In this document: positions 44,645 through 54,666 of the stretch, in pieces
How the letters are laid out: each line of letters opens with the position of its first letter
Position numbering within the stretch: position 1 is the stretch's first letter
NCBI GenBank assembly: GCA_024397935.1
Contig: CP073743.1
Coordinates: 2,604,001-2,668,000 of the forward strand
Length of the DNA: 64,000 nt
Direction of reading: 5' to 3'
Origin: a bacterium SCSIO 12844
Lineage (GTDB): Bacteria > Pseudomonadota > Gammaproteobacteria > Francisellales > Francisellaceae
Notes under the pieces: model-generated
The model's input: the letters and a program-made list of their open reading frames with translations, nothing else
Databases searched by the model: none
What the model was told of the DNA's origin: nothing
Made by a program: the position numbers and the translations under genes

Positions 44645-46513
44645 ATGAAAACTCTGACTAAACTTATTCTAACATCACTTGCTATAACAAGCCCAACTTT
44701 AGCACATACAACGTTTGCGAATACACCTGATTATGCTTATGATTTAAACAGTGTACAAGCGCAATACCATAATTGGTTACTTGTAAATGATACAGCAGGT
44801 AAAATTTCAGATCCAAATCAAAGATCATTTAAAAATACACTAGTACAAGGTGGTCTTACAACTGACCCTAGCATGGTAAAAGATAATTATTTTATTACTT
44901 CTGAAGGCTTAGGGTTTCAGGTGCTACTAAGCGCTGGAATTTTAAATTTAGCTGATGCAAGTAACCCTCAATTAATAGACCAAAAGCAACATGCACTTAA
45001 TGCAATTGAAGCCGTCTATCAGTTTATTTATTCACCTAACCCAAGTCAGCCAAACTCTAAAGATAAATTAGTTAACGGACTATTGCCTTGGGCCTGGTGG
45101 ATGAATAAAAATACTTATATCGTATCGGTTGCCAAAAAAGGTACAGATATACAAAACTACAGTGCAACTGATGGTGATATTTTCTTAGCAAAAGGATTTT
45201 ATCAAGCATCTTTATACTTAAAACAAACTAACCCTACTATAGCAAGTAAATATAAAACAGCTGCAATTAACCTAATGCATGCTATATTGAAATATGATAC
45301 TGCTTTTGGTGATAATATTCCACCATATTACTTAAACGAAGGCGGTAATAATGCTTCTGGAAATCATAATGCCAGTGATGGTTTAGCCTATACAAAAACA
45401 CCTTTTTCATTTATTAAAGATTTTTCAAACTGGGATAATCAAAATAAAGATAAATGGGATGCAATTATAAAAAACACATTATCTGTTATGGATCAAGCTC
45501 AAAAAGATGCAGCAAATTATAACTCTCAATGGGGAGGAGTATTAGGATTTATTAATCAAGAAGTTCCTGGTGCTGCATTTGTCACAGTTAAAGATAATAC
45601 TTTAACATTTGACTCGACTAAAACATTCCAGCAGTGGAATTTTAACTATGATGCAGGTAGAGTTCCTATGTTTTTAGGTGCTTATATTATAAAAGCAACT
45701 GCTAATGAAAATGATTTTGATATGGCAAACGTTAATCTAGCAAAACAAATTATCCAAAATGAAATGGGATCACGAAATACGATAGGCTTAAATACATTTT
45801 TTGACTATCAACATAATCCAAGCAATGGCTTTTTGATCAATTTACCTGAGAATATTGGTGCCCCAATTTTCATTAATGGTTCAGCTCAACAAAGAGTTAG
45901 TAGTGATGGTGGCTATACTGATGACTTTCTTAATAGTGCTGTATTTCTTGGAAATATAGCAAATGAAGGTAATTTATGGTCAACTGCTAACCCTAACTCT
46001 GACCCTGCAGCATTTACAGCAGTAACACTAATGAATAGTTACAGTGGCTCCTATTATGATGGTGCTTATAAAATAATGTCTGGACTATTTACTAATGGCG
46101 CATTTGGCGCTTCTTCTATCACCCCTAATAATGCCGTATTAGCTGCTGTTCATCAAACACAACCTGTTATTTTTAATCCAAATACTTATGTCTACTTATA
46201 CCCTGGCCAAATAAAACCATACTATGCAAATTATTATGTTGCTCCAGGCACAATGAAAGCTGATCAAACTTACTATGTTCGAGTAGAAGCCCCCGTTAAT
46301 GAAAATGTCACATTTATGGATTATCAAAATTGGGGTGGCTCTCAACGCACAACTGAACAGTTAAATACAAAAAACTGTGCAATTTTTAAAGTTGAAGCTA
46401 ACCGTACCGATTACTACAATATAGGTCTTTTAGAAATGAATGGCTTTAATGTTGAAAAACCAACAATTAGCTACCAAAGTGCCCAAACTAAAGCACAATT
46501 ACCCCCTTGTTAA
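44645..46513 (+). CDS. Secreted glycoside hydrolase family 8-like enzyme
   Basis: ATG 44645 has AGGAAG 7 nt upstream and begins a Sec signal, MKTLTKLILTSLAITSPTLA, likely cleaved after TTFA. The 622 residues contain the GH8 hallmarks: general-acid Glu87 in TSEGLGFQV, LLPWAWWM, Asp176 in SATDGDIFLAKGF, and Asp336 in NYDAGRVP. GH8 enzymes cut beta-1,4-glucan, chitosan or xylan. The protein is longer than most of the family, and its last 120 residues form a beta-rich Tyr/Asn-rich segment of unknown role. It is monocistronic. The true substrate is not inferable. Confidence 0.75.
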   Translation: MKTLTKLILTSLAITSPTLAHTTFANTPDYAYDLNSVQAQYHNWLLVNDTAGKISDPNQRSFKNTLVQGGLTTDPSMVKDNYFITSEGLGFQVLLSAGILNLADASNPQLIDQKQHALNAIEAVYQFIYSPNPSQPNSKDKLVNGLLPWAWWMNKNTYIVSVAKKGTDIQNYSATDGDIFLAKGFYQASLYLKQTNPTIASKYKTAAINLMHAILKYDTAFGDNIPPYYLNEGGNNASGNHNASDGLAYTKTPFSFIKDFSNWDNQNKDKWDAIIKNTLSVMDQAQKDAANYNSQWGGVLGFINQEVPGAAFVTVKDNTLTFDSTKTFQQWNFNYDAGRVPMFLGAYIIKATANENDFDMANVNLAKQIIQNEMGSRNTIGLNTFFDYQHNPSNGFLINLPENIGAPIFINGSAQQRVSSDGGYTDDFLNSAVFLGNIANEGNLWSTANPNSDPAAFTAVTLMNSYSGSYYDGAYKIMSGLFTNGAFGASSITPNNAVLAAVHQTQPVIFNPNTYVYLYPGQIKPYYANYYVAPGTMKADQTYYVRVEAPVNENVTFMDYQNWGGSQRTTEQLNTKNCAIFKVEANRTDYYNIGLLEMNGFNVEKPTISYQSAQTKAQLPPC

Positions 46514-46531
46514 AAATGACAATTTAAAAAA

Positions 46532-49222
46532 TTACATCATATTTTTAAGTACGGTTTGTAAGATACCACCATTTTTATAATAATCTAGGTCAATATCAGC
46601 ATCTAAGCGTGCCAACGCATTAAACTTAACCACTGAGCCATCAGCCTTTTTAGCTTCTACTTCAACATCTGAACGAGGTTGTACGGATGCTAAGTTTTTA
46701 ATGCTAAAAGACTCACTACCATCTAAGCCCAATGATTTGGCACTATCACCTTTTTTAAACTGTAATGGTAAAACACCCATACCCACAAGATTACTTCTAT
46801 GAATACGTTCATAGCTCTCTGCAATGACTGCTTTTATACCTAATAAATAAGTTCCTTTAGCTGCCCAGTCACGTGATGAACCAGTTCCATACTCTTTACC
46901 TGCTAAAACGATTAACGGTGTATTATTTTCTTTATATTTCATTGCTGCATCATAAACATACATTTGCTCGCCTGTATCATGATACTTCGTAACCCCACCT
47001 TCAACACCTGGTGTTAATAAATTACGAATACGAATATTAGCAAATGTACCACGCATCATTACTTCATGATTACCACGACGAGAACCATAAGAGTTAAAGT
47101 CTTTTTTCTCAACACCATGTGATATTAAATATTTACCTGCTGGATACTCTGCAGGAATCGCGCCTGCTGGTGAAATATGATCTGTAGTAATACTATCACC
47201 TAGTACTAACAATGTACGCGCATCTTTAATATCGTTTAGCTCGCCACTACTATCAGCAAACCCTTCAAAAAATGGCGGGCACTGAATATAAGTTGAATCA
47301 TTGCTCCACTGGTATAATTTACTTTCTGGTGCATCTAATCGCTGCCATTCTTCTGTACCTTTAAAGACCACTTCATAACAATCTTTAAACATTTCAGCAT
47401 GAATCACTTGTGATTGAATTTCTGCTATATCATGATTACTTGGCCAAATATCTTTCAAGTAAACATCATTACCGTGCTTATCTTGACCTAATGCATCAGT
47501 TTCAGGATTAAAATCAACTGACCCTGCTAATGCATAAGCAACAACATGAATGGGTGATGCTAGATAGTTAGCTTTTACATTAGGGTTAATACGCCCTTCA
47601 AAGTTACGATTACCACTGGATACAGATGCAACTACTAAATCACCTTCATCAATAGCCTTAATAACAGGTTCTGGTAATGAACCGCTATTACCAATACAAG
47701 TTGTACAACCATAACCGACAATATTAAATTTTAAATCTTCAAGATATTGTAATAAACCTGACTTTTCAAGATAATTGGTCACAACTTGTGACCCAGGTGC
47801 TAGTGAAGTTTTAACATAAGGTTTAACTGTTAAACCTTTTTCTACTGCATTTTTAGCTAAAAGCCCCGCACCAATTAGGACAGAAGGGTTTGATGTATTG
47901 GTACAAGAAGTAATTGCTGCTATAGCAACAGAACCATGGCCAATATTACAGTCCATACCTTCAACTGCAATTTTTTTAGATACATCTGTTTCTTTTAACC
48001 CAAAGCCATGCAAGCCCAATTCATTTGTCAGTGCTTTTTTAAACTCTGATTGTAGCTGACGTAATGGCACTCGATCTTGAGGGCGTTTAGGACCTGCTAA
48101 GGTTGAATCAACGGTTGATAAATCTAAAGATAATACAGCGGAATACTCAGGTTCTTCAGCTGAGTCATGACGATAAAGCATTTGTTCTTGTAGTACTTTT
48201 TCAACACGATCAACAACATCCGAACGATTTGATTGTTTTAAATAACCAACCGTTACATCATCAACTGGGAAAAAGCCCATTGTCGCACCATATTCAGGTG
48301 CCATATTAGCAATCGTTGCACGATCTGGCAGTGACATGTGCTTAATGCCTTCACCAAAAAATTCAACAAATTTACCAACTACACCATGTTGACGCAATAA
48401 TTCAGTAATCGTTAATACCATATCTGTTGCTGTAACACCTTCACGCAGCTTACCTGTTAATCTTACGCCGACAACATCAGGTAATACCATATAATACGGT
48501 TGTCCAAGCATCACGGCTTCAGCTTCAATACCGCCAACACCCCAACCCATTACTCCAATACCATTAATCATCGTTGTATGTGAATCAGTTCCAACAAGCG
48601 TATCAGGATAAGCAATTGTTTCACCATGATCTGTTTTTTCCATCACAACCTGAGCTAAATACTCTAAATTCACTTGGTGAATAATACCCATACCTGGCGG
48701 AACTACTTTAAAATCGTCAAATGCCTTTTGTCCCCATTTAAGTAAACTATAACGCTCTTTATTGCGTTGATATTCAAGTTTTACATTTAAATCTAGCGCC
48801 TTATCATTACCGAAATAATCAACTTGTACGGAATGATCAACAACCATTGCTGTATCTACTAGTGGGTTAATTTTATCAGGATTACCACCGGCATCTTTAA
48901 ATGCTTTACGCATCGAAGCTAGATCAACTACAGCAGGAACGCCTGTAAAATCTTGCATCACAACACGTGCTGGCATATGAGGGATTTCAGGACGAGACGA
49001 TGCTTTAGCATCCCACTCTAATACTTTCATTAAATCAGCTTCTTTAACCTTATAGCTATCAATATTTCTTAATTGATTTTCAACTAATACGCGAATTGAA
49101 TAAGGTAGGCGTTTAATTGATTTTCCAGTAACTGCCTCTAGCTTTTTAAGGCTATAAGCAGAAATGTTTTTGCCATCATCTAATACGATAGCTGCTTTTG
49201 TATTTTGTTTAATATCAGACAC
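46532..49222 (-). CDS. acnA: Aconitate hydratase A
   Basis: AcnA interconverts citrate and isocitrate with a [4Fe-4S] cluster. The 896-residue protein starts at GTG 49222 with GGGAG 6-7 nt upstream. The cluster ligands lie in ITSCTNTSNPSVL and VGYGCTTCIGNSG. GTDSHTTMINGIGVMGWGVG and the C-terminal swivel-domain segment GKEYGTGSSRDWAAKGT are typical of the AcnA/IRP group. It converges with the GH8 gene over 18 bp. The assignment is secure. Confidence 0.97.
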   Translation of the reverse strand: MSDIKQNTKAAIVLDDGKNISAYSLKKLEAVTGKSIKRLPYSIRVLVENQLRNIDSYKVKEADLMKVLEWDAKASSRPEIPHMPARVVMQDFTGVPAVVDLASMRKAFKDAGGNPDKINPLVDTAMVVDHSVQVDYFGNDKALDLNVKLEYQRNKERYSLLKWGQKAFDDFKVVPPGMGIIHQVNLEYLAQVVMEKTDHGETIAYPDTLVGTDSHTTMINGIGVMGWGVGGIEAEAVMLGQPYYMVLPDVVGVRLTGKLREGVTATDMVLTITELLRQHGVVGKFVEFFGEGIKHMSLPDRATIANMAPEYGATMGFFPVDDVTVGYLKQSNRSDVVDRVEKVLQEQMLYRHDSAEEPEYSAVLSLDLSTVDSTLAGPKRPQDRVPLRQLQSEFKKALTNELGLHGFGLKETDVSKKIAVEGMDCNIGHGSVAIAAITSCTNTSNPSVLIGAGLLAKNAVEKGLTVKPYVKTSLAPGSQVVTNYLEKSGLLQYLEDLKFNIVGYGCTTCIGNSGSLPEPVIKAIDEGDLVVASVSSGNRNFEGRINPNVKANYLASPIHVVAYALAGSVDFNPETDALGQDKHGNDVYLKDIWPSNHDIAEIQSQVIHAEMFKDCYEVVFKGTEEWQRLDAPESKLYQWSNDSTYIQCPPFFEGFADSSGELNDIKDARTLLVLGDSITTDHISPAGAIPAEYPAGKYLISHGVEKKDFNSYGSRRGNHEVMMRGTFANIRIRNLLTPGVEGGVTKYHDTGEQMYVYDAAMKYKENNTPLIVLAGKEYGTGSSRDWAAKGTYLLGIKAVIAESYERIHRSNLVGMGVLPLQFKKGDSAKSLGLDGSESFSIKNLASVQPRSDVEVEAKKADGSVVKFNALARLDADIDLDYYKNGGILQTVLKNMM

Positions 49223-49270
49223 GATACTCTCCCTATATAAATGTACTTTTATACATAAAATGATTTCGCT

Positions 49271-49299
49271 ATTCTAGCCGAGTTAATTGAACTTGTACA
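49271..49299 (-). promoter_or_regulatory. Candidate acnA promoter
   Basis: On the minus strand TGTACA (49299-49294) and TAGAAT (49276-49271) are separated by 17 nt. The leader would be about 45 nt to the GTG start at 49222. It was found by consensus match only. Confidence 0.4.
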
Positions 49300-49445
49300 G
49301 TCAACGCAAAGTTGCAAATAGTCATACAATCTTTTACACTGAAATACGTTTTTAAGCTTTATGCGCATTATACCTATGAATATGCTTAAAAGCGTAATTA
49401 TTTATCATTAATTTATAGTTAGATTTTCTAAAGGAAAATCAGAGT

Positions 49446-50591
49446 ATGCATGACAAAGAAGAACGTTATAACATCAGTAAACGAGTTACCTTAGTTGGCT
49501 CAGCCATTAATCTTGGTTTAGCGATTATTAAATTGCTTGCCGGTTTTTTTGGACACTCCAGTGCTTTATTTGCCGATGGTATTCACTCATTATCAGATCT
49601 TTTTGGTGATTTTTTAGTTTTGATCGCTGCAAAATTTGCTAAAAAAGATGCTGATCATGACCACCCATATGGCCATCAACGCATAGAGACTTTAGCAACG
49701 GTTGGTTTAGGTATTTTTCTTATTATCATTGGTATTGGTATTATCTATGATGGTATCTTAGAAGTTGTCAAAGAAGATGCACTTCGTCCTGATTACTTTA
49801 CTTTAATCGTTGCTGTTATTTCAATTGTTGCTAATGAATGGCTATATCGCTATACCATGAAAGCAGCAGATGAAATTCACTCTGACTTACTACGTGCAAA
49901 TGCTTGGCACAGTCGTAGTGACAGCCTATCATCAGTAATTGTACTAATTGGTCTAATTGGTTCATTACTAGGTTGGCACTTTATGGACCCAATCGCTGCA
50001 ATTATCATTTCATTAATGATTATCAAAATGGGAATTAAATGGGGTTGGCGTGGCTTATCTGAATTAGTAGATACCGCAGTTGACCCAAAAACCATTGCTG
50101 AGATTGATGCAATTATTGCAAAAACAGAAGGTGTTCGAAGCCACCATCAAACAAGAACGCGATTAATGGCTGGTCATATTTTTTTAGATGCGCATATTTT
50201 AATTGATCCATTACTCACAGCATCTGAAGGCCATTATATTGCTGAAACAATTCGTGCACGATTAGCTTGTGAAATTGATCATATTGAAGATGTTACTATT
50301 CATATTGATGTTGATGAACACCCAGAGCGAATCCCGACACTTTCTGAGTTACCACCATCACGAGAGAAAATTCTCAATGAATTAATGCCAAAACTGAAAA
50401 ACTTAATTCCAGAAAATGCAATTGAGCGAATTGATCTTTATTATAATAAAGCAAAAGCTAATGTTAGCCTTATTTTAAATACTGAACACTTATCCTCTCA
50501 AGGCTCTTTGGATGTTTTAAAAGCACAGATCAAGAAGATAGCCCGTGAGATTAAAAGTATTCAATCTATTCAAATTCTCTATCTTATCTAA
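49446..50591 (+). CDS. fieF: Cation diffusion facilitator (FieF/YiiP-like)
   Basis: CDF transporters export Zn2+/Fe2+ in exchange for protons. Six membrane segments are followed by a cytoplasmic metal-binding domain. The metal site is visible in ADGIHSLSDLFGD and in ANAWHSRSDSLSS; DHDHPYGHQRIETLATVG follows segment 2. At 381 residues it has about 80 more C-terminal residues than FieF, from ERIPTLSELPPSREK on, which could be an additional alpha/beta regulatory domain. AAAGGA lies 10 nt before the ATG. Family secure, metal not determined. Confidence 0.88.
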   Translation: MHDKEERYNISKRVTLVGSAINLGLAIIKLLAGFFGHSSALFADGIHSLSDLFGDFLVLIAAKFAKKDADHDHPYGHQRIETLATVGLGIFLIIIGIGIIYDGILEVVKEDALRPDYFTLIVAVISIVANEWLYRYTMKAADEIHSDLLRANAWHSRSDSLSSVIVLIGLIGSLLGWHFMDPIAAIIISLMIIKMGIKWGWRGLSELVDTAVDPKTIAEIDAIIAKTEGVRSHHQTRTRLMAGHIFLDAHILIDPLLTASEGHYIAETIRARLACEIDHIEDVTIHIDVDEHPERIPTLSELPPSREKILNELMPKLKNLIPENAIERIDLYYNKAKANVSLILNTEHLSSQGSLDVLKAQIKKIAREIKSIQSIQILYLI

Positions 50592-50794
50592 ATAGTAAAG
50601 TCATTTATCAAACCTTTTCAACAATCAATTAATTTATTTCTATTGAAACAAATATTATCAATATTCTCATTTTACTGCTCAAAAAATCATCTTTAAACAA
50701 GCAAAGTTTTAGAAACAATATTCAAATAGCATATTGACTGGCTATTTTTTAAGCTGGTAATGATCATAACAATCTACACCAAGGAGGGATTTAG

Positions 50795-52144
50795 ATGTTG
50801 TCTCTAAAAATTCAAAAATTTTTAAATGAACATATTGAAACACTTACACATAAAATAAAAGCAATTGAATTGCTTGAGTCCTCTATTAGCGTAGAAGATA
50901 GTATTTATGACTTAAGAGATACACAACAACTTTCTAATCAATATAAAACCTGCTTAACAAAAATTAAAAAATTTATAGATTTACTCAATCAAAAAGCAAA
51001 TATGCTTCCTATCAAAGATAGCATCTTACCTAGTAAACAAGATCAAGTTATTGCTCGATTAAGAAATTTATATTATCTACAACAAGAGTTGAAAAGCTTA
51101 ATACCTGAAATTTCTCAACTCAGTGATGAAGATACATTTCATAAATCATTAACTCAATTATCAAGAATACCACCAGAGAGATTAACTACAAATGAAGAAC
51201 CCTTTTCTTTTGAAAAAGTTTCTCTTAAAACAAAAAGAACTAATTGTATAAACGAGCAAGAGATCATTGAGCTATACAAATCTATACTTCGATCTACCTC
51301 TGATAATGACTTGCCATATAGTGAATATTTTAATTATATCCAAAAAATAATCAAAGCATATACAGCTGATAGAGAGCAAGATGATCATACTTCATTTATC
51401 AAATTGTTTATCAATTTAACCAATAAATTACAGGATCATAATCAACCCGAAGTTTTTTTAAAAAATCACCTTTTTGTTGGTACGCCCCTTGTAGAAAACA
51501 TTATTGAAGTGAATAAAGCATTTTTTAATAAAGAACTACAAATAAAACTAGATCAATTACCTGAAACATTACCAGAAGAGATTAAGACAGCTTTAAAGCA
51601 TGTTTATTTAATGTCAGCTGACTATCAACCCGATAAAAAACGTTCAGAACTTGCAAGTATTGTATTAGCGTTTCATAAAAGGGATAAAGAAGAATTTAAT
51701 GGCTATTTATACAAAGCATTAGAAAATACGCTTTTAAGATATGAGTCATCCCTTTATGGCTATACCGTTGGTTTCTGTGATGCTGAATATCATATCAATA
51801 TTAAAAAAGCTAAAGAAATATTTGAACAATTAAAGGAAGATATAATCACTAGCCCCTATGAGATATTATTTATGATCAGTGACAACTGGGATGATAATTC
51901 ATTTAATGTACTTTTAATGAGTGAATTATTAAAAGTTTTAACGAATGCTACTGATGACGTTGATTTTAAAGCCATTGCTCATAAAGTTTTCACTTTAGTT
52001 CCATTGAGCTTAGAAAATAAATCTTTTGTTTGTGACGCTGAAAAACAATGTTCTGATACTGAACAATCAATTCCAAGTATTTTTTGTGATGAAATTATTA
52101 AATCAAATAGCCAGCCTCAACTTGATGAAACACCAAACCCTTGA
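50795..52144 (+). CDS. Unrecognised helical protein beside the capsule block
   Basis: No domain is recognised in this 449-residue, mainly helical, Lys/Glu/Leu-rich cytoplasmic-type protein. It has a strong Shine-Dalgarno sequence, AAGGAGGG, before its ATG. An N-terminal coiled coil is likely (FLNEHIETLTHKIKAIELL). The last 60 residues are polar and contain several Cys (FVCDAEKQCSD, SIFCDE) and end with DETPNP. It does not visibly share the LPEY and LFxQSL blocks of the 6.6-10.7 kb family. Together with the next gene it forms a plus-strand pair converging on the pgsW-type gene. The function is unknown. Confidence 0.65.
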   Translation: MLSLKIQKFLNEHIETLTHKIKAIELLESSISVEDSIYDLRDTQQLSNQYKTCLTKIKKFIDLLNQKANMLPIKDSILPSKQDQVIARLRNLYYLQQELKSLIPEISQLSDEDTFHKSLTQLSRIPPERLTTNEEPFSFEKVSLKTKRTNCINEQEIIELYKSILRSTSDNDLPYSEYFNYIQKIIKAYTADREQDDHTSFIKLFINLTNKLQDHNQPEVFLKNHLFVGTPLVENIIEVNKAFFNKELQIKLDQLPETLPEEIKTALKHVYLMSADYQPDKKRSELASIVLAFHKRDKEEFNGYLYKALENTLLRYESSLYGYTVGFCDAEYHINIKKAKEIFEQLKEDIITSPYEILFMISDNWDDNSFNVLLMSELLKVLTNATDDVDFKAIAHKVFTLVPLSLENKSFVCDAEKQCSDTEQSIPSIFCDEIIKSNSQPQLDETPNP

Positions 52145-52361
52145 TAAAAAAACAAATTTTCCCACCTAAACGATTAATCAAACACCTGATCATAAGTCAA
52201 GCATGTTATTTACTTTGTAACAATATTAGTTCAATTTATTTCATTTCTATGGCTATATTTCAAGCAGTAACTTCACTTAAGTTTAGTTATAACTTGTAAT
52301 AACTTTTAAACATTTTCATATAGTAGAAGAAGGCTAAATATTCTAAGCTATTAAGCGTGTT

Positions 52362-52367
52362 TATAAT
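52362..52367 (+). promoter_or_regulatory. Candidate -10 element
   Basis: A perfect TATAAT lies 52 nt before the ATG of the next gene. No recognisable -35 is present at 16-18 nt, so the call is weak. The gap of 275 bp from the previous stop supports a separate promoter somewhere here. Confidence 0.3.
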
Positions 52368-52419
52368 CTTTAACACAAGATTTAAAAGGAATTAAAAACC
52401 AAACGACAAGGAGTCAATT

Positions 52420-53520
52420 ATGTTACCACAAAAATATCAAACTACGATTGATCAAGCAAATCAATTTATTGAAGAAATGAAAAGGAAAAATAATGGTGAG
52501 TTAACAACTAATCAAGCTCGATGGATTGAGATGGTTAATTATCTTGCAAGATTACTAGAAAATAAAATTGAAGCACTTGAAAATGATGGCGATGTACAGA
52601 AAGCTAATAGTAAGATTGATGCACAATTTACACGATTTAATGAGCAGTCTATGCCAGGAAAAGTCTACAGAAACCTTCAGCAACTAAATATCCAAATTGA
52701 CCAAGACTATCTAGCTATTCACACCAAACAAAAAATTGTGCAAGATATTGAATTAAGTACAAGCCAAGACCCAATAACTACACCTCAAAGTGATGTTAAA
52801 GAAGAAGTTTTAAATTCAGTTGACTTAACACAATCTAAAGAAAAGCTAACTGAAGTTGAAATAACAGTTGAGGACAAGGTTGAAGTAGTTAAAGATCAAG
52901 TTGAAACAGAGATTAAAGAAAAAGAAGAAAAGATTGAAGAGAAGATAGAATGGACACCTGAAAAGTTAGCACAAAGGATTAATGAACTTGGTGATTCTGA
53001 CTTTGACTTAATTATGAAAAATGCCATGACACAAGGATCAAAAGAATTCCAAGGCTGGGGAATACATGATAAAACTGTTGGCCAACTTACTTGGTTTAAT
53101 GATCATAAAAAAAGAACACAAGCTGGAGAAAGCCTCCTAGCTAATTTAAATAATCATATTGATAAAGTTGATGATGTAATAAAAATTAGCGGTAGAGAAG
53201 CCTTTAAAGCATTAGATACACGTGAAGATGAAGGAAAAGGTGATCTTATTTATGGTCACTGGGAAACAAACCAGCCTGGTATTCTCTATAATACTTATGC
53301 ATCATTAAATACATGCATTGTAAGAAATGTATGTGAATTAATTGCTGGTGAACCAATCAGTGAGCAAGATGCACTTGCAACTTATGACTTAATTCATCTC
53401 CGCCAACCAAAATTGGAAGAAAAAGCTGAGGTATCGAGTAGTTTAAATAGTCCTACTCACTTTTTAGATGAAGGACTTAAACAAGTCGACAAAACACCTG
53501 AACGAGTATTAGAACAATAA
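52420..53520 (+). CDS. Unrecognised protein with an acidic coiled-coil centre
   Basis: No family is recognised. The 366 residues comprise an N-terminal helical part (about 1-110), a charged Glu/Lys/Val-rich segment (about 115-180, EVEITVEDKVEVVKDQVETE) likely to be an extended coiled coil, and a C-terminal folded-looking domain (about 185-330) with WTPEKLAQRI, GWGIHDKTVGQLTWFNDH and HWETNQPGILYNTYASLNTC. The tail is polar. AAGGAG lies 6 nt before the ATG. It ends 4 bp from the opposing pgsW-type gene. An exported effector is possible, but no secretion signal is seen. Confidence 0.65.
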   Translation: MLPQKYQTTIDQANQFIEEMKRKNNGELTTNQARWIEMVNYLARLLENKIEALENDGDVQKANSKIDAQFTRFNEQSMPGKVYRNLQQLNIQIDQDYLAIHTKQKIVQDIELSTSQDPITTPQSDVKEEVLNSVDLTQSKEKLTEVEITVEDKVEVVKDQVETEIKEKEEKIEEKIEWTPEKLAQRINELGDSDFDLIMKNAMTQGSKEFQGWGIHDKTVGQLTWFNDHKKRTQAGESLLANLNNHIDKVDDVIKISGREAFKALDTREDEGKGDLIYGHWETNQPGILYNTYASLNTCIVRNVCELIAGEPISEQDALATYDLIHLRQPKLEEKAEVSSSLNSPTHFLDEGLKQVDKTPERVLEQ

Positions 53521-53524
53521 TTAT

Positions 53525-54658
53525 TTATGACTTTTTATAAGTAATCAAATACTTTCTTGATAATACAGCTGCTAATAATAAAACAATAATATTAACAACT
53601 AAAGCTAATAAGGCATACATTCTATTATACTCTAGCGCAACATAAATAGGTCCTTGCCCCACTAATGGTTGATATTTAGGTGATTTGGGAAATTGATATT
53701 TTTCTACCAGATTTCCAATATCACGCACATTAACAATTGGAATACCTTGTTTTAAATAGCGTACTGCAACATCATCTACCTTGATTAAATCAACTGGTAA
53801 GCTTGTAACCACTCCAATACTAATCGATTTAGGTTTAACTGTTGAATCACCAACCTGTTTCAAACCGATTGCAGCCATGGAGCCACCAACATTAATAAAA
53901 GCTTTAACACCATCTTTACCTTCATGTTGTTTATATAACTCCATTCGCTTATTGATTGCATCAATAGTACTTTTACTATCGATAAAATGATAACCAGAAT
54001 CTTTAATCGTATCATTAATAATTTTAATACCTTCTTTTGATAGCCCATAGCCATAATCGCGACTACCACCAATAGAAACACCAACTGGTATATAGTCAAA
54101 AATGCCTTGTTTGACTAAGTATTGATACATATCAAGCCAAGTAAGTCCCGGAATATTTGCACCATAATTTGATGCACCAACAGTAAATACCAATAATGGC
54201 TTTAACTGTAATTCTTTAATCGCTGCAAGCATTGCTATATCTAAAGCAGGATAAGACCCTGTCATAGTCACTGCAACCGTATCACCTTTTTTTAAACCTA
54301 AATCACCTTTTAACCATTGAACAAAAATCGCAGCAAAATTAGGGTTAACACTATCTTGCTTTGCATATATTGAACCATAGTCTGTTGTTATCGGTGATTG
54401 TTTGTCACCAATAAGCCCTGATTTAGATAGATCTAACTTTGTATTAATCTTAATATCTTTTTCACTACGTAAACCTTTAATCGCATTATAAGCTGTATAA
54501 GTCGTTTTAGCTGCAGCTAACTTATCATAAAAATACTCACCATAACGAACCGTTTTAAATGTTTGCACCAAATATAAACCTAATAAACTAATCAAACAAA
54601 TTAATAAAATTATATAGCTTGGAAATAGCTTTCTATGCCAATACATTTTCTTCATCAT
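53525..54658 (-). CDS. Poly-gamma-glutamate system protein (PgsW/CapA position)
   Basis: This 377-residue inner-membrane protein has an N-terminal segment (about residues 12-30) and a C-terminal one (about 350-370) with a periplasmic domain between. DTVAVTMTGSYPALDIAMLA and VNVGGSMAAIGLKQVG-like segments match the poly-gamma-glutamate system protein family that accompanies CapB and CapC. It lies 8 nt after capC and occupies the place of capA in Francisella capBCA. It is not the metallophosphoesterase-type CapA. It probably helps to export or anchor the polymer. Confidence 0.8.
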   Translation of the reverse strand: MMKKMYWHRKLFPSYIILLICLISLLGLYLVQTFKTVRYGEYFYDKLAAAKTTYTAYNAIKGLRSEKDIKINTKLDLSKSGLIGDKQSPITTDYGSIYAKQDSVNPNFAAIFVQWLKGDLGLKKGDTVAVTMTGSYPALDIAMLAAIKELQLKPLLVFTVGASNYGANIPGLTWLDMYQYLVKQGIFDYIPVGVSIGGSRDYGYGLSKEGIKIINDTIKDSGYHFIDSKSTIDAINKRMELYKQHEGKDGVKAFINVGGSMAAIGLKQVGDSTVKPKSISIGVVTSLPVDLIKVDDVAVRYLKQGIPIVNVRDIGNLVEKYQFPKSPKYQPLVGQGPIYVALEYNRMYALLALVVNIIVLLLAAVLSRKYLITYKKS

Positions 54659-54666
54659 AACGTCCC

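Noticed and set aside
50700-50790. Sigma70 promoter TTGACT for the gene at 50795
   Set aside because: The -35 is good but no acceptable -10 lies 16-18 nt downstream (TAATGA matches poorly).
50795-52144. Fourth member of the 6.6-10.7 kb helical family
   Set aside because: It lacks the LPEY motif and the shared C-terminal L-F/L-x-Q-S/T-L block; resemblance is limited to helical, Lys/Leu-rich composition.
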